From assembly GCF_000963005.1 (NCBI RefSeq), contig NZ_JZHZ01000007.1:2299554-2363553 (forward strand): 64,000 nucleotides of DNA, given 5' to 3'. The notes below the pieces were generated by a model that had not been told where the DNA came from, made no database searches, and saw only the letters and a list, made by a program, of their open reading frames with translations. The stretch is from Xanthomonas sp. GPE 39. GTDB lineage: Bacteria > Pseudomonadota > Gammaproteobacteria > Xanthomonadales > Xanthomonadaceae. Numbering within the stretch: the stretch's first letter is position 1; every line of letters begins with the position of its first letter. Both the position numbers and the translations under genes were made by a program. Below are positions 47,620 to 57,369 of the stretch, one piece after another.

Positions 47620-48363
47620 CTAAGGTGACAGCAAGTAACCTGGGCCTCCCAGTTGTCGAGCCTGGCGCTCGATCCAGTCGGCGCGGCGCTGCACATACGC
47701 CCCAGGTCGCGCCGCGTCATAGCGCTGCGGCGCCGGCAACACCGCAGCCAGCAACGCACTCTGTGTCGGGGTCAGTTGCGCCGCGTCTTTGCCCCAGAAG
47801 CGAGCGGCCGCCGCCTGCGCGCCGTACACCCCGTCACCGAACTCGGCGAGATTGGCGTAGACCTCCAGAATCCGCTGCTTCGACCACAGCGCTTCGATCA
47901 GCACCGTATACCAGGCCTCCAGCCCTTTGCGCAGCCAACTGCGGCCCGACCAAAGGAACAGATTCTTGGCCACCTGCTGACTGATTGTGCTGGCACCGCG
48001 CAAACGCCCGCCGCGCGCATTGTGGTCGCGCGCCTTCTCGATCGCCCGCAAATCGAAGCCATGGTGACGGGGAAAGCGCTGATCCTCCGCCGCCACCAGC
48101 GAGATCAGCAGACTGGGCGCAATCTGCGCGCTATCGCGCCAGCGATAGGCGATACGGAACGACCACTCGCCACTGGCCCAGGCACCGACTTGACGCTCCA
48201 GCATCATCGCCGAGAACGGCGGATCCACAAAACGCAGCAGCAGCACTTGCGAGACACTCACCAATGCGAAAATCAACGGCAACAGCAGCAACCCGCGCAG
48301 CCAGCGTCGCGCAAGCGATCTGCGCGCAGGCACGGCACTTGCTTCATGTCGTGCCGCCCCCAT
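47620..48363 (-). CDS. mtgA: Monofunctional biosynthetic peptidoglycan transglycosylase
   Basis: GT51 enzyme that polymerises lipid II, 247 residues with one N-terminal membrane helix (about 20-42, [20 protein letters not shown]). The catalytic Glu is in [22 protein letters not shown]; the second conserved block is [21 protein letters not shown] and the third [28 protein letters not shown]. No transpeptidase domain follows. The ATG at 48363 ([10 protein letters not shown]) is taken; an in-frame ATG at 48420 is possible. It diverges from hslO. Confidence 0.94.
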   Translation of the reverse strand: MGAARHEASAVPARRSLARRWLRGLLLLPLIFALVSVSQVLLLRFVDPPFSAMMLERQVGAWASGEWSFRIAYRWRDSAQIAPSLLISLVAAEDQRFPRHHGFDLRAIEKARDHNARGGRLRGASTISQQVAKNLFLWSGRSWLRKGLEAWYTVLIEALWSKQRILEVYANLAEFGDGVYGAQAAAARFWGKDAAQLTPTQSALLAAVLPAPQRYDAARPGAYVQRRADWIERQARQLGGPGYLLSP

Positions 48364-48444
48364 TGCAATGCTTTCTTCGATCTGGTCCACCGCGATGATC
48401 CATTCTCCTGCGGTCGCCATCTTCCCATGCCCAGCGAGGCCGCA

Positions 48445-49338
48445 ATGCACTCTTCCGATGATCGCCTGACCCGCTTCCTACTCCCCCAAGCCGGCGTGCG
48501 CGGCGTCCATGTGCGCTTGCAGGACACTTGGCGCCAGATCCAGGCACCGGCGGATTATCCGAGCGCCGCGACCGAACTACTCGGCGAAGCCTGCGTCGCC
48601 GCCGCCCTGTTTACCGGCCACACCAAGGTCGATGGACGCTTATCGGTGCAACTACGCAGCCAAGGCGCGCTACGTACCCTGTTCGCCGAATGCACCGCCG
48701 CCGGCACCCTGCGCGGCATCGTCCAGTTGGACGAAGGCCAGGACGCACCGCGGGATCTGCGTACACTCGGCGACACTGCCCTGCTGGCGATCACCATCGA
48801 GAACCCCGGCCTGGACCCGCGCGAACCGCAGCGCTACCAGAGCCTGGTGGCCTTGTCATCGGCCGAACTGGACGAGGCGCTAGAGGACTACTTCCGCCAG
48901 TCGGAGCAATTGCCAACCCGGCTGATTCTGGCCGCCGAAGGAACCCAGGCGGCAGGTCTGCTGCTACAAAAGCTGCCCGGCGATAGCGGCGACGCGGACG
49001 GCTGGAACCGCGCCGGCGCCCTGTTCGAGACCCTCGCCGCGACAGAACTGCTGATCACCCCGGCCGACACCCTGCTGCACCGACTCTTCCATGAAGAGAC
49101 GCCGCAATTGCTCGGAACCCGACCACTGCGCTTCGGCTGCTCCTGCTCGCGCGAGCGAGTCGCGGCCATGCTCCGCTCGCTGGGCGAGGAGGAAGCGCGA
49201 GCCGCAGCCGAGGCGACGGGGCAGGTCGAGATCCGCTGCGAGTTCTGCGGACACCGCTACGATTTCCCATTGGCAGAATTCGGCGTATTGTTTGCCGTAA
49301 CGCAGCCTGAACCTCCGTCATCGGAGCGCATGCAGTAA
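48445..49338 (+). CDS. hslO: Redox-activated chaperonin Hsp33
   Basis: Cytoplasmic holdase chaperone activated by oxidative disulfide formation. The 297-residue product has the Hsp33 core (for example [25 protein letters not shown]) and the C-terminal zinc redox switch with the cysteine pairs GCSCSRER and RCEFCGHRY (CxC and CxxC about 31 residues apart). The ATG at 48445 ([11 protein letters not shown]) has GAGG six bases upstream; an in-frame ATG at 48427 is less well placed. Confidence 0.96.
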   Translation: MHSSDDRLTRFLLPQAGVRGVHVRLQDTWRQIQAPADYPSAATELLGEACVAAALFTGHTKVDGRLSVQLRSQGALRTLFAECTAAGTLRGIVQLDEGQDAPRDLRTLGDTALLAITIENPGLDPREPQRYQSLVALSSAELDEALEDYFRQSEQLPTRLILAAEGTQAAGLLLQKLPGDSGDADGWNRAGALFETLAATELLITPADTLLHRLFHEETPQLLGTRPLRFGCSCSRERVAAMLRSLGEEEARAAAEATGQVEIRCEFCGHRYDFPLAEFGVLFAVTQPEPPSSERMQ

Positions 49339-49435
49339 CAGGAGGACGCGTCGGGAGCAGGACACCCGACTTGTTAAATAAACATAAACAAACTATCATC
49401 CGAACCCCTGCCATGCGGGAACTTTCGTTCCCTCC

Positions 49436-50323
49436 ATGAGTATCAAACAACCGATGCGAGCCCTTCTGCGCCTGCCGCTAGCCCTACTGATCGCCTTCTC
49501 GGCGATGACGGGCGCGCACGCGCAGAGCAAGCCCGGCACCCCCAACGATCACAACGATCACACCGTGCTGCCGATCTGGAACAAGGGCAGTGGCAAGGTC
49601 GAGGCTCTGCTGTACTTGGAGCCGACAGGCGAACAAGCCGTCGGCGCACGCTGGCACTTCGGTGGCAACTCACTGGACGCGGCGTTTGGGCTGTCCTCCG
49701 GCGACTCGCTCGGCCTACTGTGCAATAGCGCCAGCGGCAGCAGTATCAGCGGGCTGGCCAGCCACTGCATGCTCGCCAGCCTGGGCGACGAGGATGGCGC
49801 AATCGGCCACCACATTGCCGCCACCACGTCTTTCAATCGTCCCGGCGGGCGCCTGTCGCTGTCCGCCGGCAGCGGACGCGAGAACCTCCCGGCATGGCTG
49901 GCCGGCGCCAACAAAACGCCGTCGATGCGCATGGAGCAAAACGATCTGACCGTGTTCGCCCAGCAGAACATCGGCCGCGAAGGCTTCGTCTCCATTGGCG
50001 GCACGTATGCACACGCACGCCTGGTGCCAATCGCCGACGCCTCGCCCGCCCTGGTCGATCAGTGGGACAGCAAGAGCCTGAGCATCGGCGGCGGCTACCG
50101 CTCCTTCAGCGCCAATATCATCGGCCGCGTCGTCGACGCACCGGGCCAGCCGGGCAAGTGGTCGGGCCTGGGGGTCGGACTGACCTGGCGCACGCCTTGG
50201 AGTGGACAGCTCACCGTTGGCGCAGAGAACGTTGTTACCCGCGGCAAGAACCCCTTCGCCCCGAACAACATCAGCACCGAAGAGGGCACCATCCCCTACG
50301 TGCGCTACGAGCAGGATCTGTAG
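49436..50323 (+). CDS. Exported, probably outer-membrane protein of a Xanthomonas family (XOO1806-like)
   Basis: A 295-residue exported protein: signal peptide about residues 1-29 (RLPLALLIAFSAMTGAHA), then alternating polar/hydrophobic strands (GKVEALLYLEPTGEQAVGARW, LDAAFGLSSGD, GFVSIGGTYAHARLV, KSLSIGGGYRSFSANIIGR, SGLGVGLTWRTP) suggesting a beta-barrel, though the C-terminal residue is Leu rather than the usual Phe. From memory it belongs to a family annotated XOO1806 in Xanthomonas; function unknown. It lies just upstream of the TonB-dependent receptor on the same strand (226-base gap). Confidence 0.75.
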   Translation: MSIKQPMRALLRLPLALLIAFSAMTGAHAQSKPGTPNDHNDHTVLPIWNKGSGKVEALLYLEPTGEQAVGARWHFGGNSLDAAFGLSSGDSLGLLCNSASGSSISGLASHCMLASLGDEDGAIGHHIAATTSFNRPGGRLSLSAGSGRENLPAWLAGANKTPSMRMEQNDLTVFAQQNIGREGFVSIGGTYAHARLVPIADASPALVDQWDSKSLSIGGGYRSFSANIIGRVVDAPGQPGKWSGLGVGLTWRTPWSGQLTVGAENVVTRGKNPFAPNNISTEEGTIPYVRYEQDL

Positions 50324-50549
50324 CACCCCATCGGCGACACGCGACAAAGCGAGTCGCACTTGGCATTTCTTGAACCGTATCCGAACAAAGTACGGATTCA
50401 CTTCAAATAAGCACTTTGTTAACGGTACTTTAATTCTTTCTCCGGTCGAGCTACCATCCCGGCAACCTGGCGGCCCTGGAGTTGCGCTTGCGACTCCGCA
50501 CGACAGGCATACCTCGGGCAATAGCCCAATCTCATTCGGAGAGAGATTA

Positions 50550-53474
50550 ATGAATTGCAAGACCAACCAACTGCGCGACGCAGTCGTGCTCGCACTGGTC
50601 GTGGGAGCTGGCGGCACCGCAGGTGCGGCCATCGCTCAAGACGCGGGCAAGGCGGGCGCCACCACCCTTGATCGTATCGAAATCACCGGCTCGCGCATCC
50701 GCCAGGTCGACACCGAGACCGCGCAACCGGTCATGCTGATCAGCCGCGACCAGATCGAGAAGCAAGGCTTCAAGTCCGTCGCCGACATCCTGCAGAACAT
50801 CCCCACCGCCGGCTCTCCAGCCGTCAGCCGCACCTCTCCCCTGGCCAGCGGTGAGGACGTCGGTGGTTACTACATCGATCTGCGCAACCTCGGCGCCGCG
50901 CGCACGCTGGTGCTGGTCGATGGCAAGCGCTTGGGCAGCACCAACAGTGGCCTGCAGGACGTGTCCTCGATTCCCGCCGTGGCCGTGGAGCGTATCGAAG
51001 TGCTGAAGGACGGCGCCTCCTCGATCTACGGTTCCGACGCCATTTCCGGCGTGATCAACATCATCACCCGCAAGCATTTCGACGGCGCCGAAGCCGGCGC
51101 CTACATCGGCCAGTACGGCCAGGGCGACGGCCAGCGCCAGGTCTATGACTTCATGATGGGCAGCAGCAGCGATCGTGGTTCGCTGAACGCCGGCGTCGAA
51201 TACAGCAAGGAAGATCCGGTGTGGGCGCGCGACCGCTGGTTCAGCCGCGACCGTTTCCCGACCGGCGAGAAGTCCGCCCCGCGTCAGGGCGGCCTGTCCG
51301 GCACCACGCAGTTTGGCCGTTTCGTCTACACGGACAGCACTGGTAACGAAACCCGCACCCTGCGCCGCGATACTGCCGGTCTGGATCCGGCAAACATCAA
51401 CAGCTACCGGGCACTGAATAGCTCCGATGTCTCCAACCCGTCGCTGGCCTCGACCGTCTACAGCGGCATCAAGCGCAAATCGGCGTTCTTGAACGGCACG
51501 TTCAACTTCTCCGATAACGTCCACTTCGACACCAGCATCCTCTACACCGATCGCGATTCGTTCGCACAGAACGCAGGCTATCCGTTCAAGAGCGCCGCTT
51601 TCGCCCTCACCCAGGGCGGTCTGTCGGCCGACAGCGTGTTCAATCCGGTCGGCAACGATGCCACCGGCGGCCTGCCCCCGGGCACCACCGCGCAAGCCGT
51701 CCAATACGTGCGTCGTGGCTGGGAAGTGCCGCGCGAAGTGCACAGCAATCTCTCCACCTACCGCTTCACCGGCGCGTTCAACGGCACCTTCGAACTGGCC
51801 GAGGGCAAGTTCTGGGATTGGGACGTAGGCTATCTGTACAACCAAAACAAGGGCACGCAGGTCACCACGGGCAACTTGAACACCCTTGCGGTGAGCCAAG
51901 CAACCGGCCCGTCTTTCATCAATGCCAATGGCGTGGCTCAGTGCGGAAGCGCAAGCAATCCCATCCCCTTGGGCAGCTCCGGCGGCAACTGCACGCCGTG
52001 GAATCCGTTGATTCCGTTCGGCTACAACTCACCTAACAGCCTGCGCGACCCGAACGTGCAGAAATTCCTGTACCAGAACGGTCAGGCCTTGTCGAAGACC
52101 GAGACGAAGAACTTCTTCGCCAACATTACCGGCAGCCTCTTCAGCCTGCCAGCGGGCGATCTGGCCATGGCACTGGGTGCCGAACACCGCCAGGAAAGCG
52201 GCAGCTTCTCTCCGGATGCAATGGCGCAAGCGGGCATCTCCACCGACCTGGCAGCCGGCCCGACCAGCGGCAAGTACAGCCTCAACGAAGTCTATGCCGA
52301 ATTCCAAGTGCCGCTGCTGGCCGACATCGCGTTCGCCAAGGAACTGAGCCTGTCGCTGGCCAGCCGCTACTCCGACTACAACAATTTCGGCAGCACCTTG
52401 AACAACAAGTTCGGCTTCAAGTGGAAGCCGATCGACTCGCTGATGTTACGCGGCACCTGGTCGCAGGGCTTCCGCGCACCGACCATCGCCGACCTGTACG
52501 GTGGCCTGTCGCAGAGCTTCGAAAACTATACCGACCCCTGCGATACCAAGTTCGGCACGGCGGCGGGCAATGCGCGCTGCGCGGCGGCGGTCCCGGCAGG
52601 CTTCCGTCAGCTCAACAACTCTGGCACGGCTCCGGCGCCGGGGCCTGGCGAGCAGAGCAACGTCCCGTTCCTGTCCGGCTCCACGCCGACACTGAAACCG
52701 GAAACCTCGACCTCCAAGACCTTGGGCCTGGTATGGAGCCCGGAGTTCGTCAAGGGCCTGAACGCCTCGCTGGACTGGTGGAAGATCCGCATCGACAACA
52801 CCATCGTCAGCGATGACCCGAGCACCTTGCTGGAAGACTGCTACCTGCGTGGCATCGCCTCGCGTTGCACGGGCTTCACGCGCAATGCAGCCGGCAACAT
52901 CACCTCGCTGTCCTTCGGCCTGCGCAATGCCGGCTACCGGGATACCGAGGGCTACGATCTGGATCTCAGCTATCGTTTCGACACCGCGTTCGGCAACTTC
53001 ACCACGTCGTGGATGAGCACCTACGTCGCCAAGAACGAGCTGAAGCAGGATAACTCGGGCAATCCGCCGAGCCAGCAGAACGGCTACCAGCACCCGGACG
53101 GCAGCTATTTCCGCGTCCGCTCGAACTTGAGCCTGACCTGGCAGATGAACGACTGGTCGGTCACCTGGAACACGCGTTACTACTCCAGCGCCAAGGAACG
53201 TTGCTTCTTCGATGATCGTTGCAGCAATCCGAACTTCACCGCTCCGGAGTATCAAGGTGCGACCTACCCGGTCAACCGTATCGGTGCCAACACCTTCCAC
53301 GATCTGCAGGTGAGCTACAACACCCCGTGGAATGCCACCGTCGCGGTCGGTGCCAACAACGTGTTCGATCACTACGCTGCACCGTCGTACTCGACACCGA
53401 GTTCCGGCTACTCGTACTACGGCGGCTACGACGTCGGTCGTTTCATTTACATGAAGTACCAGCAGCGCTTCTGA
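50550..53474 (+). CDS. TonB-dependent outer-membrane receptor
   Basis: A 974-residue receptor. Signal peptide about residues 1-29 (QLRDAVVLALVVGAGGTAGA...AIA); plug domain with QPVMLISRDQIEKQGFKSVADILQN, VLVDGKRLG and VEVLKDGASSIYGSDAISGVINI-type conserved stretch (here VERIEVLKDGASSIYGSDA); 22-stranded barrel ending YMKYQQRF with the C-terminal Phe. It is of the large xanthomonad receptor class with several cysteines in the extracellular loops; the substrate (siderophore, carbohydrate or other) cannot be predicted and no transport genes flank it. The ATG at 50550 has GGAGAGAG about seven bases upstream; the longer open frame before it is not used. A strong terminator follows. Confidence 0.95.
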   Translation: MNCKTNQLRDAVVLALVVGAGGTAGAAIAQDAGKAGATTLDRIEITGSRIRQVDTETAQPVMLISRDQIEKQGFKSVADILQNIPTAGSPAVSRTSPLASGEDVGGYYIDLRNLGAARTLVLVDGKRLGSTNSGLQDVSSIPAVAVERIEVLKDGASSIYGSDAISGVINIITRKHFDGAEAGAYIGQYGQGDGQRQVYDFMMGSSSDRGSLNAGVEYSKEDPVWARDRWFSRDRFPTGEKSAPRQGGLSGTTQFGRFVYTDSTGNETRTLRRDTAGLDPANINSYRALNSSDVSNPSLASTVYSGIKRKSAFLNGTFNFSDNVHFDTSILYTDRDSFAQNAGYPFKSAAFALTQGGLSADSVFNPVGNDATGGLPPGTTAQAVQYVRRGWEVPREVHSNLSTYRFTGAFNGTFELAEGKFWDWDVGYLYNQNKGTQVTTGNLNTLAVSQATGPSFINANGVAQCGSASNPIPLGSSGGNCTPWNPLIPFGYNSPNSLRDPNVQKFLYQNGQALSKTETKNFFANITGSLFSLPAGDLAMALGAEHRQESGSFSPDAMAQAGISTDLAAGPTSGKYSLNEVYAEFQVPLLADIAFAKELSLSLASRYSDYNNFGSTLNNKFGFKWKPIDSLMLRGTWSQGFRAPTIADLYGGLSQSFENYTDPCDTKFGTAAGNARCAAAVPAGFRQLNNSGTAPAPGPGEQSNVPFLSGSTPTLKPETSTSKTLGLVWSPEFVKGLNASLDWWKIRIDNTIVSDDPSTLLEDCYLRGIASRCTGFTRNAAGNITSLSFGLRNAGYRDTEGYDLDLSYRFDTAFGNFTTSWMSTYVAKNELKQDNSGNPPSQQNGYQHPDGSYFRVRSNLSLTWQMNDWSVTWNTRYYSSAKERCFFDDRCSNPNFTAPEYQGATYPVNRIGANTFHDLQVSYNTPWNATVAVGANNVFDHYAAPSYSTPSSGYSYYGGYDVGRFIYMKYQQRF

Positions 53475-53502
53475 TCGCCTCGCGATCACCGCTGCGTCAC
53501 TA

Positions 53503-53533
53503 CAACGGCTCCGCAAGGAGCCGTTGTTTTTTT
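53503..53533 (+). terminator. Rho-independent terminator of the TonB receptor gene
   Basis: CAACGGCTCC (53503-53512), GCAA tetraloop, GGAGCCGTTG (53517-53526), then seven T's. A perfect 10-bp stem with a GNRA loop, 28 bases after the stop codon. Confidence 0.95.
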
Positions 53534-53850
53534 GTGCCTGCGCGCGGCAGACATCCAGCACACGAAGAGAGATGCGACACAACCACGCACCCTCTCCTCT
53601 ATATCAGCATGGACACAGCAAGCGCGATAGGATGCGATTGATGCGCGAGCCTCGGCCAAGGATCACGCTTCGGCGCGAGCATGAAACGAATTGGCGTTAT
53701 GCGAACACGCATGGCACACAATGGCCGTAGGCGCATACACGAACGCGCCGGCCTAGACGCTGTCGGTCCAAAACATGCGCTTGCGGTTTTCCAGCGCAGA
53801 CACGACTCAGCGTTGTTGCGGGGTAAGGCCGAACAGTCGCTTGCCAGGAA
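53534..53850. other. Gap between the TonB receptor terminator and the TetR gene
   Basis: About 315 bases with no supported gene; short frames have no ribosome site or recognisable product. No terminator is seen for the convergent TetR gene. Confidence 0.55.
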
Positions 53851-54465
53851 TCAGCAGGGAATCAAGGTCACGATGACGTGCTCGACGTAGGCCTCGAATT
53901 CCTCACGCGCCGGCTTGGGCTGATGCAATTGCAAGGAAAGCTGCAGGAACCCGACATAGGCGGCATAGGCCAGCCGCGCACGGTGCTGGGCATCGGTGCG
54001 GCTGAGTCCGGCCTGGCGGAACGAGGCAATCAGATAGTCCATACGCCGCTGCGAGACTCGATCGATGATCGGCCGCACCGCAGGGTGATCGAGCACCTTC
54101 AGCAACTCGCTGTAGATGATGTGCGGCTTGACCTCATGTGCCACCAGTTGGAACAGCGCGCGCAAGCGCGTGCGCGGATCCGTCACATCCTCCAGGCTAC
54201 CGAAAACCTGTTGTTGCTCGACCAGCTCCCAGCGCTCCAACGCCGCTTGCAACAACGCATCACGGGAGGGGAAATGCCAGTAGAAGCTGCCCTTGGTCAC
54301 CCCAAGACGCCGCGCCAGCGGCTCAACCGCCACGGCATTCACGCCCTGCTCGGCGATCAGGTCCAGCGCGGCCTGAGCCCAGTCTTCAGCACTGAGCCGA
54401 CTATTGCGGCTACCACTGGGTGGCGCAGGACCATCGTCGGAAGAAGGTGAGGGCACGGTATTCAT
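53851..54465 (-). CDS. TetR/AcrR family transcriptional regulator
   Basis: A 204-residue repressor-type protein. The N-terminal helix-turn-helix is AEDWAQAALDLIAEQGVNAVAVEPLARRLGVTKGSFYWHFPSRDALLQAALE, the TetR signature, preceded by a flexible Pro/Ser-rich start (MNTVPSPSSDDGPAPPSGS). The C-terminal ligand domain is helical and probably binds an acyl-CoA or fatty acid, inferred from the divergent fadE. The ATG at 54465 fits the family; open frame continues upstream to 54615 without support. Its start is 400 bases from fadE, with dyads between (54556-54573, 54592-54609). Confidence 0.92.
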   Translation of the reverse strand: MNTVPSPSSDDGPAPPSGSRNSRLSAEDWAQAALDLIAEQGVNAVAVEPLARRLGVTKGSFYWHFPSRDALLQAALERWELVEQQQVFGSLEDVTDPRTRLRALFQLVAHEVKPHIIYSELLKVLDHPAVRPIIDRVSQRRMDYLIASFRQAGLSRTDAQHRARLAYAAYVGFLQLSLQLHQPKPAREEFEAYVEHVIVTLIPC

Positions 54466-54477
54466 CCGTGGATTTAA

Positions 54478-54483
54478 CCATAC
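54478..54483. promoter_or_regulatory. Single operator half-site near the TetR start
   Basis: CCATAC, the same half-site found in the two dyads at 54556 and 54592, lies 13 bases upstream of the TetR start codon. A second half-site at the right distance is not convincing. Confidence 0.25.
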
Positions 54484-54555
54484 GGGCGGGTTGGTTGCAG
54501 GATGCCGCCTGGACAAACAGCGCGCGCATGCCCAGCAACACCGGCTTTTCGACCC

Positions 54556-54573
54556 CCATACCAGAGGGTATTG
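54556..54573. promoter_or_regulatory. Operator-like dyad, copy 1 (TetR/fadE)
   Basis: CCATACCAGAGGGTATTG. It shares CCATACCA-N4-GTAT-N-G with the dyad at 54592-54609, and includes the inverted repeat ATACC-AGAG-GGTAT. It overlaps the -35 of the putative fadE promoter. Confidence 0.6.
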
Positions 54574-54601
54574 ACATTGCCGCCGGGAATTCCATACCAT
54601 T
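54571..54601 (+). promoter_or_regulatory. Putative fadE promoter
   Basis: Perfect -35 TTGACA at 54571-54576; a weak -10 in the ATACCAT stretch about 17 bases further (54594-54600). Both elements are overlapped by the two dyads, as expected for repression. Confidence 0.45.
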
Positions 54602-54609
54602 AAGTATGG
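54592..54609. promoter_or_regulatory. Operator-like dyad, copy 2 (TetR/fadE)
   Basis: CCATAC-CATTAA-GTATGG: a perfect 6-bp inverted repeat with a 6-base spacer, placed exactly 36 bases after copy 1. It covers the putative -10. Confidence 0.7.
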
Positions 54610-54869
54610 AGACATCCATCACCACGTTCCAGCACCCCACTCGCAGCGGGCTTGATGACGCCAGGGGCGAGTGGCTGACCGCGATCACCATGGTCCCAGG
54701 CAAGGCGTGCAGCATCGTGTCTGCACGCGGTCGCGTACTGCCCCTTCATGGCCGAGCCACCAACACCACCTTGATCGCGGCTGTGCTGGACTTTCTCGAC
54801 GCACTGCCACCGGCCAGCCCTGGCGCACCGTTCGCCGTTACCGAGTCCGTTCCCGGAGCACACCCATGA
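54606..54869 (+). CDS. Possible small upstream ORF of fadE
   Basis: An 87-codon frame (METSITTFQHPTRSGLDDAR...ESVPGAHP) whose TGA overlaps the fadE ATG in ATGA. The ATG lies at the edge of the operator and has no Shine-Dalgarno, so it would be read only from a nearly leaderless transcript. I recognise no family. It could be a leader peptide, a real small protein, or merely untranslated leader. Confidence 0.35.
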   Translation: METSITTFQHPTRSGLDDARGEWLTAITMVPGKACSIVSARGRVLPLHGRATNTTLIAAVLDFLDALPPASPGAPFAVTESVPGAHP

Positions 54870-57346
54870 GCATCGCCACTCCCTTTCTCGTGTTGTTGCT
54901 GGCCGGCGCCTTTGCCGCCTATCACCGCGTGCGGCTCGCGCTCTGGGCCGCATCGAGCGCGACGTTGTTGGTCGTCTGTTGGCTACTCGGCGCCAGCCAC
55001 GTCGCCACCATCGTCGCTGCGGTGTTGCTGGGGCTGTTGACGGTTCCGCTGCTGCTGCCATTCGTGCGCAAACCGCTGCTGACCGCGCCCTTGCTGAAGG
55101 TATTCCGCAAGGTGTTGCCGCCGCTGTCGCAGACCGAACGCATCGCCCTGGAAACCGGTTCGGTCGGTTTCGAAGGCGAACTGTTCACCGGCAATCCGGA
55201 CTGGCAGAAGCTACTCAACTATCCGAAGCCGCAGCTCAGCGCAGAAGAGCAGGCATTCCTGGATGGCCCAGTGGAAGAACTGTGCCGGATGATCAACGAC
55301 TGGGAAATCACCCACGTCCATGCTGACCTGCCACCGGAGTTGTGGAGCTTCATCAAAGAACACAAGTTCTTCGGCATGATCATTCCCAAGGAGTACGGCG
55401 GCCTGAGTTTCTCCGCGCTCGCCCATCACAAGGTGATCCAGAAGATTGCCTCGGCCTCGACCGTGGTCAGTTCGACCGTCGGTGTCCCCAACTCGCTGGG
55501 CCCGGGCGAATTACTACTGCATTACGGCTCCAAGGAACAAAAGGACTATTACCTACCGCGTCTGGCGGTAGGCCAGGAAGTGCCATGTTTCGGCCTCACC
55601 GGCCCATTCGCCGGCTCGGACGCCACCTCGATTCCCGACTACGGCATCGTCTGCAAGGGTGAGTGGAACGGCGCCAATGTCCTCGGCGTCAAGCTGACCT
55701 TCGAAAAACGCTACATCACCCTGGCACCGGTCGCGACGCTGATCGGCCTGGCATTCCGCCTGTACGACCCGGATGGCCTGATCGGCGATACCCAGGATAT
55801 CGGCATCACTCTGGCGCTGTTGCCGCGCGAAACCCCAGGAGTGGAGATCGGACGCCGCCACTTCCCATTGAACTCGCCGTTCCAGAACGGCCCGATCCAC
55901 GGCCGCGAGGTCTTCATTCCGCTGAGCCAACTGATCGGCGGTGTGGATATGGTCGGCAAGGGCTGGAACATGCTCAACGAATGCCTGGCCGTGGGGCGCT
56001 CGATCACCCTGCCCTCCACCTCCAGCGGTGGAGCCAAGTTCGGCGCGGTGGTCACCGGTGCGTATGCGCGCATCCGCAAGCAGTTCGGCCTGTCGGTCGG
56101 CCGCTTCGAGGGCGTGGAAGAGGCGCTCGCGCGGATCGGCGGCAAAGCCTACGCGATCAGTGCATTGGCACAGGCCACTGCGGCGGCGGTGGACCGCGGC
56201 GACGTCCCGTCGGTGCCGTCGGCGATCGCCAAGTACCACTGCACCACGATGAGCCGCGAGGTGATCAGCGACGTAATGGATGTGATCGGTGGCAAGGGCA
56301 TCATCCTCGGCCCACGCAACTTCGCCGGGCGCGCCTGGCAGGGCGCGCCAATTGCGATCACCGTGGAAGGCGCCAACATCATGACCCGCAGCCTGCTGAT
56401 CTTCGGCCAGGGCGCGATCCTGTGCCATCCATGGGTGATGAAGGAGATGAAGGCCGCAAGCGAGCCAGACCACAAGGCCGGCATCGACGCGTTCGACCGC
56501 AGCCTGTTCGGCCATATCGGCTTCGCCCTCTCCAATGCGGTGCGCTCGCTGTGGTTCGGCTTGACCGCTTCGCGCATCGGTGCTGCCCCGGGCGACGCCT
56601 ACACCCAGCGTTTTTTCCGCAAACTGGACCGGTATTCGGCGAACCTGGCACTGATGGCAGACGTGTCGATGCTGATGCTAGGCGGCAAACTGAAATTCAA
56701 GGAGTCGCTGTCCGGACGCCTCGGCGACGTACTCAGCCACATCTACATGACCAGCGCGATGCTCAAGCGCTACCACGACGATGGCGCGCCGGCGAGCGAC
56801 CAGCCGCTGCTGGCGTGGGCCTTCCACGACAGCGTGCATAAGATCGAACTGGCTCTGTCGGCGGCACTGCGCAACTTCCCGATCCGTCCAGTCGGCTGGC
56901 TGATGTGGGCATTGATCTTCCCCTGGGGCCGTCGCGCCGAAGCACCGGGCGACCGCCTAGGCCACCGCGTCGCCGCGCTGCTGATGACCCCCAACGAAGC
57001 GCGCGATCGCCTCGGCGAAGACGTGTTCCTGACTCCTGGCGAGAACAACCCCGGTGGCCGTATCGCCAGCTATCTGACCAAGGCCGTGCTGGCCGAGCCG
57101 GTGGAACGCAAATTCCTGAAAGCGCTCAAGAGCAAGAAAATCCAGGCGCTGGACTTCACCTCGCAACTGGACGAAGCAGTCCGCGAAGGCATGCTCACGC
57201 TCGACGAGCGCCATCAGCTGGAAGAACTGCGCGAGATCACCATGGACACGATCAGCGTCGACGACTTCGACAGCAACGCACTACGCGCGGCCAGCTATTT
57301 CACCGGCATGGGGAACGGTCACGACCACTCGCGCGAAGCAGCCTGA
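54866..57346 (+). CDS. fadE: Acyl-CoA dehydrogenase (FadE type)
   Basis: Inner-membrane-associated flavoprotein for the first step of fatty acid beta-oxidation. The 826-residue protein has two or three N-terminal membrane helices (FLVLLLAGAFAAYH, LWAASSATLLVVCWLL, ATIVAAVLLGLLTVPLLLPF), the acyl-CoA dehydrogenase N-terminal, middle (CFGLTGPFAGSDA) and C-terminal domains, and the long C-terminal extension typical of FadE. Catalytic Glu is expected in the region around TVEGANIMTRSLLIFGQGA, as in FadE. The ATG at 54866 (MSIATPFLV) overlaps the small ORF stop. Divergent from a TetR regulator through two operators; a good terminator follows. Confidence 0.95.
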   Translation: MSIATPFLVLLLAGAFAAYHRVRLALWAASSATLLVVCWLLGASHVATIVAAVLLGLLTVPLLLPFVRKPLLTAPLLKVFRKVLPPLSQTERIALETGSVGFEGELFTGNPDWQKLLNYPKPQLSAEEQAFLDGPVEELCRMINDWEITHVHADLPPELWSFIKEHKFFGMIIPKEYGGLSFSALAHHKVIQKIASASTVVSSTVGVPNSLGPGELLLHYGSKEQKDYYLPRLAVGQEVPCFGLTGPFAGSDATSIPDYGIVCKGEWNGANVLGVKLTFEKRYITLAPVATLIGLAFRLYDPDGLIGDTQDIGITLALLPRETPGVEIGRRHFPLNSPFQNGPIHGREVFIPLSQLIGGVDMVGKGWNMLNECLAVGRSITLPSTSSGGAKFGAVVTGAYARIRKQFGLSVGRFEGVEEALARIGGKAYAISALAQATAAAVDRGDVPSVPSAIAKYHCTTMSREVISDVMDVIGGKGIILGPRNFAGRAWQGAPIAITVEGANIMTRSLLIFGQGAILCHPWVMKEMKAASEPDHKAGIDAFDRSLFGHIGFALSNAVRSLWFGLTASRIGAAPGDAYTQRFFRKLDRYSANLALMADVSMLMLGGKLKFKESLSGRLGDVLSHIYMTSAMLKRYHDDGAPASDQPLLAWAFHDSVHKIELALSAALRNFPIRPVGWLMWALIFPWGRRAEAPGDRLGHRVAALLMTPNEARDRLGEDVFLTPGENNPGGRIASYLTKAVLAEPVERKFLKALKSKKIQALDFTSQLDEAVREGMLTLDERHQLEELREITMDTISVDDFDSNALRAASYFTGMGNGHDHSREAA

Positions 57347-57369
57347 TCCTGCGCACCGGCAAACGTGCA

